Below are positions 36,977-44,229 of a stretch of 64,000 nucleotides of DNA, piece after piece. Both the position numbers and the translations under genes were made by a program. How positions within the stretch are numbered: position 1 is the stretch's first letter; each line of letters starts with the position of its first letter. A model generated the notes under the pieces. That model ran no database searches, was not told the DNA's origin, and saw only the letters and a list, made by a program, of their open reading frames with translations. The stretch comes from an uncultured Cellvibrionales bacterium (lineage in GTDB: Bacteria > Pseudomonadota > Gammaproteobacteria > Pseudomonadales > GM7GCV1), in assembly GCA_913063225.1 (NCBI GenBank), contig CAJXYP010000016.1:1-64000 (forward strand), given 5' to 3'.

Positions 36977-37918
36977 CTAGGCGAATGACAGCAGAAGATC
37001 CGACATCTTTTGACGCATTGCCTGATCAGGCAAGTGACCGTAGCCACCACCCATATTGTCTATAACGTGCTTAACGCTAACGGTTTCCGTTACTACTGAG
37101 GTAATCGCAGGGTCAGAAATAATCCACTTCAGTGAGAACTGAGCCCAAGAATGAACATCTATCTCGGCAGCCCAATCTGGTAACTCTTTACCTGCAACCA
37201 TACTAAAGAAAGCGCCATCGTCTACTGCCTTAAATGGCTCAACACCAATAATAGCAATGCCGTTGTCGCGCGCAAAAGGAAGTACGCTATTAGCTGGACC
37301 TTGCTGCGTTATGGAATAACCGGTCATCACAATGTCCGGCTTCTCAGTCGCCATAAAGCTTACCAAGGGGCCGTAATCAACTTGCCTAGTTAAGCTAAGA
37401 CCAATATGTCGTACTTTACCCTGAGCTTTAAGCTCCTTAAGAATCGGCCACTGAACATCCATTTCACGCATATTGTGAATAAGCAGGCTATCCATTGGGT
37501 ACTTGTCGAGATTTACCATCAACTTATCAAGATGATTGATCACATTTTCACGGCCATTGACTGTGCTTTTGCCAATCAGAAACAGGTCATCTCTGACACC
37601 CATCTCATTAATAAGTGGCCCAAAAACCGGCACATTGGGTCTAAAGAATGACGGACTATCCATTACGGTACCGCCCATTTCCATCATCGCATTGATAAGA
37701 GATATTGGAAGTTCTTTGCCTTCTGGCGGTAAATCAATAAAGGGCTCCGGAGCACCTAGCCCAATTACTGGCAATCTTTCATTGGTGCCAGGAATAGGCC
37801 GGGTGATCATTGAACCGCCCTGGGCTATTGCTGTGGATAAGGGTATCGCAGCAGCGCCTGCTATAAGTGCACTTGCCTTGATAAATTCTCTTCTATCGAA
37901 TGTTCCGGTATCTGACAT
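36977..37918 (-). CDS. Tat-exported aldo/keto reductase-like protein
   Basis: 313 residues from ATG 37918, chosen because a GGGGG run (37925-37929) lies six bases upstream and the start opens a Tat signal (FDRREFIKASALIAG). The body is an AKR barrel: IGLGAPEP, MDSPSFF, IGKSTVNGR, LLIHNM, then GKVRHIGLS. The catalytic tetrad appears as Asp87, Lys117 and His148, but the position of the general-acid Tyr (Asp+5) is Phe92. It therefore may not be a normal NADPH reductase. NADPH in the periplasm would also be unusual. Enzyme or binding protein cannot be decided. Confidence 0.82.
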   Translation of the reverse strand: MSDTGTFDRREFIKASALIAGAAAIPLSTAIAQGGSMITRPIPGTNERLPVIGLGAPEPFIDLPPEGKELPISLINAMMEMGGTVMDSPSFFRPNVPVFGPLINEMGVRDDLFLIGKSTVNGRENVINHLDKLMVNLDKYPMDSLLIHNMREMDVQWPILKELKAQGKVRHIGLSLTRQVDYGPLVSFMATEKPDIVMTGYSITQQGPANSVLPFARDNGIAIIGVEPFKAVDDGAFFSMVAGKELPDWAAEIDVHSWAQFSLKWIISDPAITSVVTETVSVKHVIDNMGGGYGHLPDQAMRQKMSDLLLSFA

Positions 37919-38028
37919 TGGTCTCCCCCAAGGTTTATAGATTGTCAAAAGTATTGGCGGCAGATTCTCATAAAAGGGCCTATATCACCAGCTCTCAGAG
38001 GGATTATAGTGTTAAGAATCCTTGATTT

Positions 38029-38048
38029 TGGCCCTGCCAATAGGGCCA
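38029..38048. repeat. Inverted repeat upstream of the AKR gene
   Basis: TGGCCCT and AGGGCCA, seven bases each, spaced by GCCAAT, about 110 bases before the AKR start. No T-run follows, so it is not a terminator; an operator or chance repeat are both possible. Confidence 0.35.
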
Positions 38049-38126
38049 TATTTGCCACCGAAATAGGCACTATGATTAATGACTGTCTAGGCCGTTTAAA
38101 CCCTATATTCCAACAGTACTCGCAAA

Positions 38127-38400
38127 CTATAAGCTTTCGAGATATGTCCTGAGCTGACTTAAACCGGCGCCCCATCCATCACCGTGCTGCGCACGTGAGG
38201 CTTCGAATACCGCTGCTTCTTCTGTGGTGGGATCTATCGACCGCCAAATAAACTGCAACTTGGTTTTGCCATCGCAACTCTTCCAGTTTGATAGTTGCAC
38301 GCATTTCTTTTGGCTAATCGGGCATCTGCATATTAGGCAAAATCTCACCTACTTCATTCGACATGTACTGCCTGAACACAAGGGTATCTGGATACGCTGA
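38127..38400 (-). pseudogene. SRPBCC (AHSA1-type) domain remnant
   Basis: Only the C-terminal half of an AHSA1/SRPBCC domain remains. It begins DTLVFRQYMSNEVGEILPNM, hits a TAG, continues as PKEMRATIKLEEL, then shifts frame into DGKTKLQFIWRSIDPTTEEA and ends QLRTYLESL at 38127. The N-terminal half is gone and the fragment follows directly on the arsR remnant. ArsR-SRPBCC gene pairs are common, so this is a collapsed version of such a pair. Confidence 0.82.
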
Positions 38401-38669
38401 CTTCTTGGTATTTCGTAAGCATCCACATCTCAAATCCGTTTGGGGCAAGCATTTTGTAGATACGATTGCGGCCTTCTCGCCTTTCAGTAACAAATCTCAC
38501 CTGCGTCAGTACGCTAAGATATTTTGAAACCTTGCGTTGATTCCAGCCCCCAACTCAACGATTTGATTTACTGTTAGTTCTTTACAGAGCAAAGCTCTCA
38601 ATAAGCGTGCGCCGCTTGGCGCTCCGCGATAGCGTTAAAGGAATCAAATGTGGTGCTGGTAGCAGCCAT
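38401..38669 (-). pseudogene. ArsR-family regulator remnant
   Basis: Starts at ATG 38669 with MAATSTTFDSFNAIAERQ. It then shifts frame to AKRRTLIESFAL, again to KELTVNQIVELG, and again to KVSKYLSVLTQVRFVTERREGRNRIYKM. Together these rebuild a winged-helix ArsR domain (recognition helix V-S-K-x-L, wing R-R-E-G-R-N-R-I-Y). At least three frame changes and a stop kill it. It lies next to a palindromic operator-like site. Confidence 0.85.
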
Positions 38670-38674
38670 GAGTA

Positions 38675-38702
38675 AAATATATTCCTATATCGGAATATAT
38701 TT
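38675..38702. promoter_or_regulatory. 11-bp palindrome, likely ArsR-type operator
   Basis: Perfect arms AAATATATTCC and GGAATATATTT with a six-base spacer TATATC, six bases upstream of the arsR remnant start. Size, symmetry and position fit an ArsR/SmtB-type operator overlapping its own promoter. The site is intact though the regulator is dead. Confidence 0.6.
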
Positions 38703-38730
38703 AAGAAGAGTTTTTAGACTAGGGAATATC

Positions 38731-39390
38731 TTACCAAGGAAGCTCATAGCCTTCGGCGTGCCAAAAGCTTCCGCTATTTTCCATGCAGGCAGCATCTATC
38801 CGCGCAATTAGGCCTCGCGCTGACTCTGCTGGAGTAACGCCCTGCCCACCAGTCATTTCAGTAGCAACTAGACCGGGGTGAAGCAACACAACGGCTATGC
38901 CGCGCGGTGCGAGTTCAATTTTTAGATTAGTGCCTATCTGATTAACTGCAGTCTTGGAGGCTCGGTAACCGTAGTAACCCCCAGAGCCGTTGTCTTCGAT
39001 AGATCCAACACGACTAGAAACTATGGCGACCTTTGAGCCTTCCTTTAGATTGTCGACAAGGGCCTCAGTAACTCTAAGTGGGCCCAGGGTGTTGATAGAG
39101 TATTGCTCCAACATCTCATCGTAGTTAAGACTTCCAAAAGCGTCGCCACGAAGAATTCCGGCGTTGTTTATGATCACATCGAGATGCTGATCACCCAATG
39201 CTTGTTTGAGCCCTTCAATTGAACCTGCGCTACCGACATCAATGCCGTCAATAACTCTAGGACCCAATTTGAGCAATTCAGGACTCGCGGTTCGGCAAAC
39301 AGCGATAACATTATCACCACGCTCTTTTAGCTGTGTTGTGAGTTGCAGTCCGATGCCCTTATTGGCACCAGTAACGAGAATAGTTTGCAT
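38731..39390 (-). CDS. Short-chain dehydrogenase/reductase
   Basis: 219 residues, classical SDR: nucleotide loop TGANKGIG (7-14), NNAG motif (IINNAGILRGD), catalytic Ser-Tyr-Lys in SSRVGS and YRASK, and HPGLVATEM. NAD(P)H-dependent oxidation or reduction of a small carbonyl/alcohol; the C-factor-like subgroup is likely. It starts two bases after the YjbR-type gene and is probably co-transcribed with it. No export signal. Confidence 0.92.
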   Translation of the reverse strand: MQTILVTGANKGIGLQLTTQLKERGDNVIAVCRTASPELLKLGPRVIDGIDVGSAGSIEGLKQALGDQHLDVIINNAGILRGDAFGSLNYDEMLEQYSINTLGPLRVTEALVDNLKEGSKVAIVSSRVGSIEDNGSGGYYGYRASKTAVNQIGTNLKIELAPRGIAVVLLHPGLVATEMTGGQGVTPAESARGLIARIDAACMENSGSFWHAEGYELPW

Positions 39391-39392
39391 AA

Positions 39393-39752
39393 TTAGCCTT
39401 GATTGAACCCAAGTTGTTTTTTCTTAGTTAATCCTAAAGATACAATACGATGAGATTCTAGAAGGTAATACTTAAGTTCTTCATCTGTATCTTCTGTCGC
39501 ATCATACTGCTGAATCCATTTCATACCACGAGAAGCTAGATAAGGTGCCGGCTGGTATCCCGGTTGATCCCTCAATATCTGAAAATTAAGGTCTGAAGTT
39601 TTAAAGGTGAATGCGGGCTTATCAAGTTTCCCCCAGCCTCCTACGGCAAACAACTTTGCTCCTACCTTCCAGACATGAGAACCACCCCATTGAACGACAT
39701 ATGAGGTCGCCGGCAGCGAGCCGCAGAAATTATTGTATTCACCGTAAGTCAT
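39393..39752 (-). CDS. MmcQ/YjbR-family protein
   Basis: 119 residues. The family's opening block (YGEYNNFCGSLPATSYVVQWGG, positions 3-24) and GSHVWKVGAKLFAVGGW, ending with RHRIV-like ESHRIV, identify MmcQ/YjbR (CyaY-like fold, proposed DNA-binding). I take ATG 39752 because the family usually starts within a few residues of this block. A GTG at 39764 overlaps the stop of the DUF3047 gene by four bases and could be used by translational coupling. Confidence 0.85.
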   Translation of the reverse strand: MTYGEYNNFCGSLPATSYVVQWGGSHVWKVGAKLFAVGGWGKLDKPAFTFKTSDLNFQILRDQPGYQPAPYLASRGMKWIQQYDATEDTDEELKYYLLESHRIVSLGLTKKKQLGFNQG

Positions 39753-39760
39753 GCTACTGG

Positions 39761-40427
39761 TCACTCACCGCTGAAAACTATATCGCCATAGTAAGACTCT
39801 GCTTCACTCCCACTATTGTCTGTGTCGGTCATGATAGCGACCATGTCTATGTAGCGATAAGCCCTGAGGTTAGCATCTTCACTGCCTTTGTCACCAAAAT
39901 AGTCAATCAGGTCTTGGAACACGTTGCGCTTTTCGTCGTACCACTGTCCTATTGCTGCGTCCTCTCCACGAACCGTGGATCATTTTGACATTCGATCCGG
40001 CAAAAGCGTTGTCCCAAACCTGATCTTTACTCTGGTTGCTTGACCAAACATAGCTCAAAGACTTGGTCCTCCAGATCATGAACCCGCCTTCGATAACCAC
40101 ATAAACTCGAGCGACATAATCATCGCCTTCTTTGCTATGTTCATCTATTGAGGGGAGTCTCTTTTCTGCTAACCAACTCCAATTTAGGTAAGGGTTTTCC
40201 AATAAATCGATTTGCTCTCTTAGCACTAGGCCTGAAGCTGAATTTTCACTTGTCGCCTTTAATGCAACGCGACCTTTGTACTTAAGCAAGCTGTAGGTCG
40301 ACTCACCAGAAAGAACTTCTTGCTCCCAGTTATCAATGCCGTTCTCATTTAAAGAGGTCAAATTGATGGCAGCGCTCGCAATTAAGCAAGTACCAACACA
40401 ACAAAATGACACTAGTCTTCGGAACAT
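39761..40427 (-). pseudogene. DUF3047 protein with single-base frameshift
   Basis: From ATG 40427 a signal peptide is followed by DUF3047 sequence (NWSWLAEKRLP, DDYVARVYVVIEGG, WDNAFAGSNVKMI). One extra base at about 39974 breaks the frame; dropping it restores VRGEDAAIGQWYDEKRNVFQDL and the family's closing VAIMTDTDNSGSEAESYYGDIVF, ending with TGA at 39761-39763. No slippery heptamer or stimulating hairpin is seen at the site, so mutation or sequence error is more likely than programmed shifting. Only one lesion means decay is recent, if real. Confidence 0.85.
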
Positions 40428-40507
40428 AGAATCGGCTCAGTAAATATGCTTAGTGGTAATACGTTTCAAGAAAAGACGCAGATTACCGCGGACATTTTTT
40501 TGACTTG

Positions 40508-40882
40508 CTAGATCCACCTTTTAATAGCCTCAGCTGTATCGAATGGATTTGTGTTAAAGCATACCTTTGCCTCGGGGGCTGAGGCGTGAACTGCATTTAC
40601 TATCTGCTCAAAAACCATAAATGCTTCTGGATCAAGACGAACCCCTGCGCCGATAAGAACGTAATCATATGTTGTATTTACGAGCGCTTGAGCAACCGCA
40701 TCAGAGGCGGACGCCGCATCAACCACAAAACACCAACTTGCGTTATAGCCTAAAGAGCTTAGGTTTGACCTATCTGCCTCCAGAGCGGAGCGAAGTTTTT
40801 CAGGATTTAGTTCTGGCCATTTACTATAGTCAACGGCATCGGGGTCCCATCCAATAAGTAATACGCTCTTTTTATCTGTCAA
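40508..40882 (-). CDS. Conserved-looking hypothetical protein
   Basis: 124 residues, not recognised. It resembles a Rossmann-like alpha/beta fold: strand SVLLIGWDPDAVDY, a helix with conserved-looking LNPEKLRSALEAD, strand ASWCFVVD, strand YDYVLIGAGVRLDP, and strand AKVCFNTNPFDTAEAI. No signal peptide or membrane segment. It lies between the DUF3047 remnant and the NYN gene, all on the minus strand, without attC sites on either side. Confidence 0.7.
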   Translation of the reverse strand: MTDKKSVLLIGWDPDAVDYSKWPELNPEKLRSALEADRSNLSSLGYNASWCFVVDAASASDAVAQALVNTTYDYVLIGAGVRLDPEAFMVFEQIVNAVHASAPEAKVCFNTNPFDTAEAIKRWI

Positions 40883-40951
40883 AGTTATCCCCTTACGCTT
40901 ATCTTTTTTTAGGCCTAAAGTTTTAGCAAATTTAAAACGACAAAGAAGGCC

Positions 40952-41428
40952 TCAATTTAGCAATAAGTCTGACTCTATGGGAATAAACTGATTCGCGGAA
41001 GCTATTAGTGAAGCAGCGGTCAATACTTCAACGCCGTAGATCTCTACCGAACAATTTTGTTTGGTCCGAATTTTGCGCGCTAATAAATCAAAATCCCCAT
41101 CGCCTGAAACCAAAACAATGGTTTCACTTAGCTCAGCATAATCCATTGCATCCAATGCAATGCCAACGTCCCAATCTCCTTTCGCAGAGCCGTCTGAACG
41201 TTGAATAAAAGGCTTTAGCTTCACCTCAAAGCCAATTGCTTTAAGTATATTTTGAAATTGCTTTTGTTTTTCATCATCTCTATCTATCGCGTATGCAACT
41301 GCCTTCACAACCTTCCTATTTTTGGTCACCTTGGCCCAAAATTTGTTGTAATCGAAATTGCGACCGTATGCCTGTTTGGTTGTGTAGTAGACGTTCTGCA
41401 CATCCACCAATATAGAGATTGATTCCAT
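40952..41428 (-). CDS. NYN/LabA-type (DUF88) nuclease-like protein
   Basis: 158 residues, a single NYN domain of the PIN-like fold. Acidic residues expected at the metal site are in LVDVQNVYY, KGDWDVGIALDAMDY and VSGDGDFDLL. NYN domains are predicted or shown metal-dependent RNases. The start lies only nine bases past a half attC-like sequence, so it may belong to the cassette array, but no attC is seen on its downstream side. Confidence 0.88.
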   Translation of the reverse strand: MESISILVDVQNVYYTTKQAYGRNFDYNKFWAKVTKNRKVVKAVAYAIDRDDEKQKQFQNILKAIGFEVKLKPFIQRSDGSAKGDWDVGIALDAMDYAELSETIVLVSGDGDFDLLARKIRTKQNCSVEIYGVEVLTAASLIASANQFIPIESDLLLN

Positions 41429-41435
41429 TTATATT

Positions 41436-41452
41436 CGATTTGTTATGTATAT
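41436..41452 (-). mobile_element. Half attC-like site (site g)
   Basis: Minus strand reads ACATAACAAATCG just after the 94-residue gene, matching the opening core of the other sites; the closing GCGTTA half is absent because the NYN gene begins at 41428. Confidence 0.45.
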
Positions 41453-41462
41453 TGTTCGCACA

Positions 41463-41747
41463 CTATTTAATGACATTAATACTGGCAATTTCCGCAACGG
41501 TTTTTGCGTTTGCCCGCTCAATTATTTTTAATATTGTCGTTTGAATGGTCTCGTCTTTTCTAGCATCACCTTTACTGGAAAGCCTTTCTTCTTGGGTGTC
41601 AGCGCCATTTTCTAAAGTGAAGCTAACAACAACTTCGGTTGCGTCGGTATCCACTTCACCAAAATAGGCTAATGAAATTTTAGGGTAACCCTGAAATCCC
41701 TTTTTGACTCTTTTTGCTATACGTTGCGTTGATTTATCCAAATTCAT
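41463..41747 (-). CDS. Cassette protein of unknown function
   Basis: 94 residues from ATG 41747; a longer frame would run into the upstream attC-like sequence. A basic N-terminus (KSTQRIAKRVKKGFQGYPKISLAYFGE), strand TEVVVSFTLENGA, and a helical end DETIQTTILKIIERANAKTVAEI suggest a small alpha/beta protein. Not recognised. It sits between half sites f and g. Confidence 0.65.
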   Translation of the reverse strand: MNLDKSTQRIAKRVKKGFQGYPKISLAYFGEVDTDATEVVVSFTLENGADTQEERLSSKGDARKDETIQTTILKIIERANAKTVAEIASINVIK

Positions 41748-41775
41748 ATTAGGTATCCAGAAAAAATATACCGCT

Positions 41776-41843
41776 GCTAGCACCGGCGAGCGTTGCAAGT
41801 CCAGCCATCTTATTCGCGTTTATGCTTGGCCTTGTTAGGTCAC
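41776..41843 (-). mobile_element. Degenerate attC site (site f)
   Basis: Minus strand opens CCTAACAAGGCCAAGC as in the intact sites, but no GGCGTTA close is found; only GGTGCTAGCAG at the expected place. Probably an inactive or truncated attC. Confidence 0.5.
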
Positions 41844-41850
41844 ACTTTAC

Positions 41851-42270
41851 TCATAAATTTGACCATTGCTGTTTTAGACAAATTAGGTGAATAATACCAA
41901 AACCTAAACAAATCAATGAACTCCATACCCAAAATTCAGGGGAGCGCCCCATAGGAGAACTAACTAAAAAGAAACCGGCAACACCACGAACTAAATAAAT
42001 AAGCGTAATTAGAATAAGAGCTAAACGAAGTAAGGGTAAGCGAAAAATAACACCAGCCGCAGAAAATGCGTAAAGCGACCAAATAAAGAGAACAAGGACA
42101 ATACCACTGGTAATTAATGTAGGTTGAAGACTACCGCGCTCAGCAAGCATAGTCATTTGCTCACCCGCACCAAAAAAACGATACCAAGGTGCGCCATAAT
42201 ATATGCAACCGATATGAAGAATGGCAACAACGGCACTTAAAGTACCTGCAATAATTAAGAATACATTCAT
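41851..42270 (-). CDS. Cassette-encoded four-helix membrane protein
   Basis: 139 residues from ATG 42270; another ATG five codons upstream (42285) is possible and lies nine bases from the attC core. Four hydrophobic helices with a short conserved-looking loop, HIGCIYYGAPWYRFFGAGEQM, and a second loop RSPEFWVW. No recognised family. Gene length and position (attC on both sides) are typical of integron cassette cargo. Confidence 0.75.
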   Translation of the reverse strand: MNVFLIIAGTLSAVVAILHIGCIYYGAPWYRFFGAGEQMTMLAERGSLQPTLITSGIVLVLFIWSLYAFSAAGVIFRLPLLRLALILITLIYLVRGVAGFFLVSSPMGRSPEFWVWSSLICLGFGIIHLICLKQQWSNL

Positions 42271-42293
42271 GCTACGACAGAACATCCATGTAA

Positions 42294-42394
42294 CCTAACG
42301 CCGCCATAAACGGCTGTCGAAGCGCAGCGTAGGTAGTCTCCAGTGGAAGCCGCGTTTTTTGCGGCTAGAACGTATTTGATGGCCTTGTTATGAC
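42294..42394 (-). mobile_element. attC site e
   Basis: Minus strand opens CATAACAAGGCCATCAAATACG and closes CGTTTATGGCGGCGTTAGGT, with the complement of the closing arm matching the opening arm with few gaps. A central hairpin GCCGC...GCGGC lies between. About 101 bases. Confidence 0.8.
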
Positions 42395-42397
42395 TAC

Positions 42398-42973
42398 TCA
42401 CACTAGTTGCTTGAATAGAAAACCAAATGCCAAATAACCAGATATGCCATACACCGACAATAGGGTTAACGACATGAAAATTCCTCGGACACTGTCATTC
42501 CCCATGAAGTAACTGTAAGTGTAGCCCAGGCGGGCTAACGGAAAAGCAAGAATCCAGACCCAGGCAGCCAGTTGGCTGGGTGACACAAGGATGAATATAA
42601 GAGCAAGAAAAATATAGTAAACAATATTCTCTGTGGTATTTCGGTGTGTATTGAGATGCCTTTCAATTTCAGAACGACCTTTCTCGGTAATGCCCGACTC
42701 GCTAATATCATTTGAGACTTGCTCTTCCGGCGAAGCAAATATTTTGAATCGATTTCGGGTTAACTCAGTTGCAGTCATTATCCATGAATGGTTTATGACT
42801 AAGAGTATCGCTGAAAATGACAATAAGCCAAGAAGCTCTGTTGACGGAATGGAGGCTTGGAGAGGCTCAATTCCAAACGAAAAATTTAGTCCGATGCTCA
42901 GTAGTAACACTCCAAAAGGATATATTTTTATAATCCAAAAAGAATTACCGGGTGTGTTTTCTTCAGCTTCCAT
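42398..42973 (-). CDS. Cassette-encoded MAPEG-family membrane protein
   Basis: 191 residues from ATG 42973, supported by AGAGGAAG seven bases upstream; an earlier ATG (42994) lies inside the attC core. Four helices and the MAPEG signature in degenerate form: NRFKIFASPEE, then IERHLNTHRNTTENIVYYIFLAL, followed by PLARLGYTYSYFMG. MAPEG proteins are membrane enzymes of glutathione and eicosanoid metabolism; bacterial members are mostly uncharacterised. It is flanked by attC sites d and e. Confidence 0.82.
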   Translation of the reverse strand: MEAEENTPGNSFWIIKIYPFGVLLLSIGLNFSFGIEPLQASIPSTELLGLLSFSAILLVINHSWIMTATELTRNRFKIFASPEEQVSNDISESGITEKGRSEIERHLNTHRNTTENIVYYIFLALIFILVSPSQLAAWVWILAFPLARLGYTYSYFMGNDSVRGIFMSLTLLSVYGISGYLAFGFLFKQLV

Positions 42974-42990
42974 CGTGCTTCCTCTTTGTG

Positions 42991-43083
42991 TCATAACGCC
43001 GATTTTAATAGGCCGATTTGTAGCGCAGCCACGCTGTTAGCGGTCCAGCCACGAAGTGGCGACATTCAACGCCTTGTTAGGGC
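42991..43083 (-). mobile_element. attC site d
   Basis: Minus strand opens CCCTAACAAGGCGTTGAATG and closes ATCGGCGTTATGAC, with an internal hairpin CGCCAC TTC GTGGC. The stop codon of the gene at 43077 is the TAA of the opening core. About 93 bases. Confidence 0.8.
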
Positions 43084-43433
43084 TGTGATGGATTTCGGAG
43101 TGCTTTATACCATCTCCCCGATATTACAAATTTTGAAACGTTAAACAACTGTTCTATAAATATGCGATACATTGTGTCACCGGGGCCGTTAAATGGAACC
43201 GCTGGTATTTTTTCTTTAGCATGCCCGAACCCTTGAGCCCCCATTGACGTAACCATTACAAGAATAGATATAATCGTATTGATAGGCTCAAATTTTACAA
43301 GTGCTAGTAAAAAAGATACGGCCCCGACAATAAAAAACGGAACGGCGACAATATGGATCAGTAAATTTAATCTGGAAGAATGGTATTTAACATATCCATC
43401 CCATTGCCATTTTGTAAGATCTCTAATATTCAT
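43077..43433 (-). CDS. Cassette-encoded Mpo1/DUF962-like membrane protein
   Basis: 118 residues with two or three helices. The start W-x-x-Y-V-K-Y-H-S-S-R-L-N-L-L-I-H-I-V-A-V-P resembles Mpo1/DUF962 proteins (YHxxxxNxxxHxxGxP), where histidines bind iron for fatty-acid alpha-oxidation; a later GFGHAKEKIPAVPF supplies another His. The match is partial. GGAG precedes the ATG, which is 14 bases from an attC close, and the stop lies inside the next attC core. Confidence 0.7.
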   Translation of the reverse strand: MNIRDLTKWQWDGYVKYHSSRLNLLIHIVAVPFFIVGAVSFLLALVKFEPINTIISILVMVTSMGAQGFGHAKEKIPAVPFNGPGDTMYRIFIEQLFNVSKFVISGRWYKALRNPSQP

Positions 43434-43446
43434 TATTACTCCGTGG

Positions 43447-43500
43447 CCCTAACGCCCACATAAACTGCGTAGCAAGTCAGATTTAATACGTTTGTTATGT
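43447..43500 (-). mobile_element. attC site c
   Basis: Minus strand opens ACATAACAAACGTATTAAA and closes TTTATGTGGGCGTTAGGGCC. The shortest complete site in the array, about 54 bases. Confidence 0.75.
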
Positions 43501-43517
43501 GCGGTTGCCGTCATGAT

Positions 43518-43889
43518 TTACGCTAGCCAACAAAGTGCCGCAACACCCAAAAGACCAACCCAACCTGGGTGCTTGGCTTTAGTCGCATAGAATACCAATG
43601 CGCTTGCCGTACACATTGAAAATGTTATTGATTGGATAACAAAATCGGGGGTTTCTGACGTTGTAGCGAGTTGTATTAGTATTGCTCCCATTGCGAAACC
43701 AAAAATACTAGCAAGATGCCAAGTTGCCCATAATATACGGATATTTCTTTCTTGAAGAGGTGGCACTGAAACATTTGGAACCAATGAGTTATTTCTTAAA
43801 TGTTTGAAAATAAGAAACTCACCGAGAATAGAATGAACTAGACCAACGACTATTGACAAGAAACCTGCAGACATTAATAGATAATTCAA
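43518..43889 (-). CDS. Cassette-encoded membrane protein
   Basis: 123 residues, four hydrophobic helices, TTG start at 43889 supported by GAGGA seven bases upstream. Conserved-looking loop: GLVHSILGEFLIFKHLRNN near the start and RNIRILWATWHLASIFGF in the middle. I do not recognise a family. It is flanked by attC sites b and c. Confidence 0.72.
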   Translation of the reverse strand: MNYLLMSAGFLSIVVGLVHSILGEFLIFKHLRNNSLVPNVSVPPLQERNIRILWATWHLASIFGFAMGAILIQLATTSETPDFVIQSITFSMCTASALVFYATKAKHPGWVGLLGVAALCWLA

Positions 43890-43917
43890 TTTGCTTTCCT
43901 CAACTCCCTCTCGAGCA

Positions 43918-44014
43918 CATAACGCCTCAATAAGAGGCTAAAAATTGTTGGCTGAAATCAGCGAGGCACGAGCATGGACAACACTTTTTAGTCCTGCTTG
44001 ATTGCCTTGTTATG
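43918..44014 (-). mobile_element. attC site b
   Basis: Minus strand opens CATAACAAGGCAATCAAGC and closes CTCTTATTGAGGCGTTATG. The two arms match over about 30 bases with a few bulges, the clearest arm pairing in the array. About 97 bases. Confidence 0.82.
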
Positions 44015-44017
44015 TTT

Positions 44018-44197
44018 TTACTTGCGCTTCGTTTGTTTATTTAGATAAAAAAATGGAACTAACCAAACAGCTATAAGCATAAATACAACTTTTTCAGATA
44101 GCTCTTTGTCCGCGATAAAATATGAAGAAATGATCATAACTAAAGCGAAAAATAAAGAAATCAGAATGTTTGCTAGCTTTGCTTTTTTACGGTCCAT
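44018..44197 (-). CDS. Cassette-encoded small membrane protein
   Basis: 59 residues from ATG 44197: basic start MDRKKAKLANILIS, two helices (SLFFALVMIISSYFIA and VVFMLIAVWLVPFFYL) and a basic tail NKQTKRK. A longer frame to 44242 would use the attC sequence as coding and is rejected. Not recognised. A-T-rich compared with its neighbours. Confidence 0.65.
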   Translation of the reverse strand: MDRKKAKLANILISLFFALVMIISSYFIADKELSEKVVFMLIAVWLVPFFYLNKQTKRK

Positions 44198-44229
44198 ATA
44201 GTGCAGCCTCAGATAATTTTTATTGAAAA

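Noticed and set aside
39966-39984. Programmed frameshift in the DUF3047 gene
   Set aside because: No slippery heptamer, internal Shine-Dalgarno or downstream hairpin at the break; a one-base indel explains it better.
40883-40951. attC site after the NYN gene
   Set aside because: Contains AGGCCT palindromes but neither the TAACAA opening nor the GCGTTA close.
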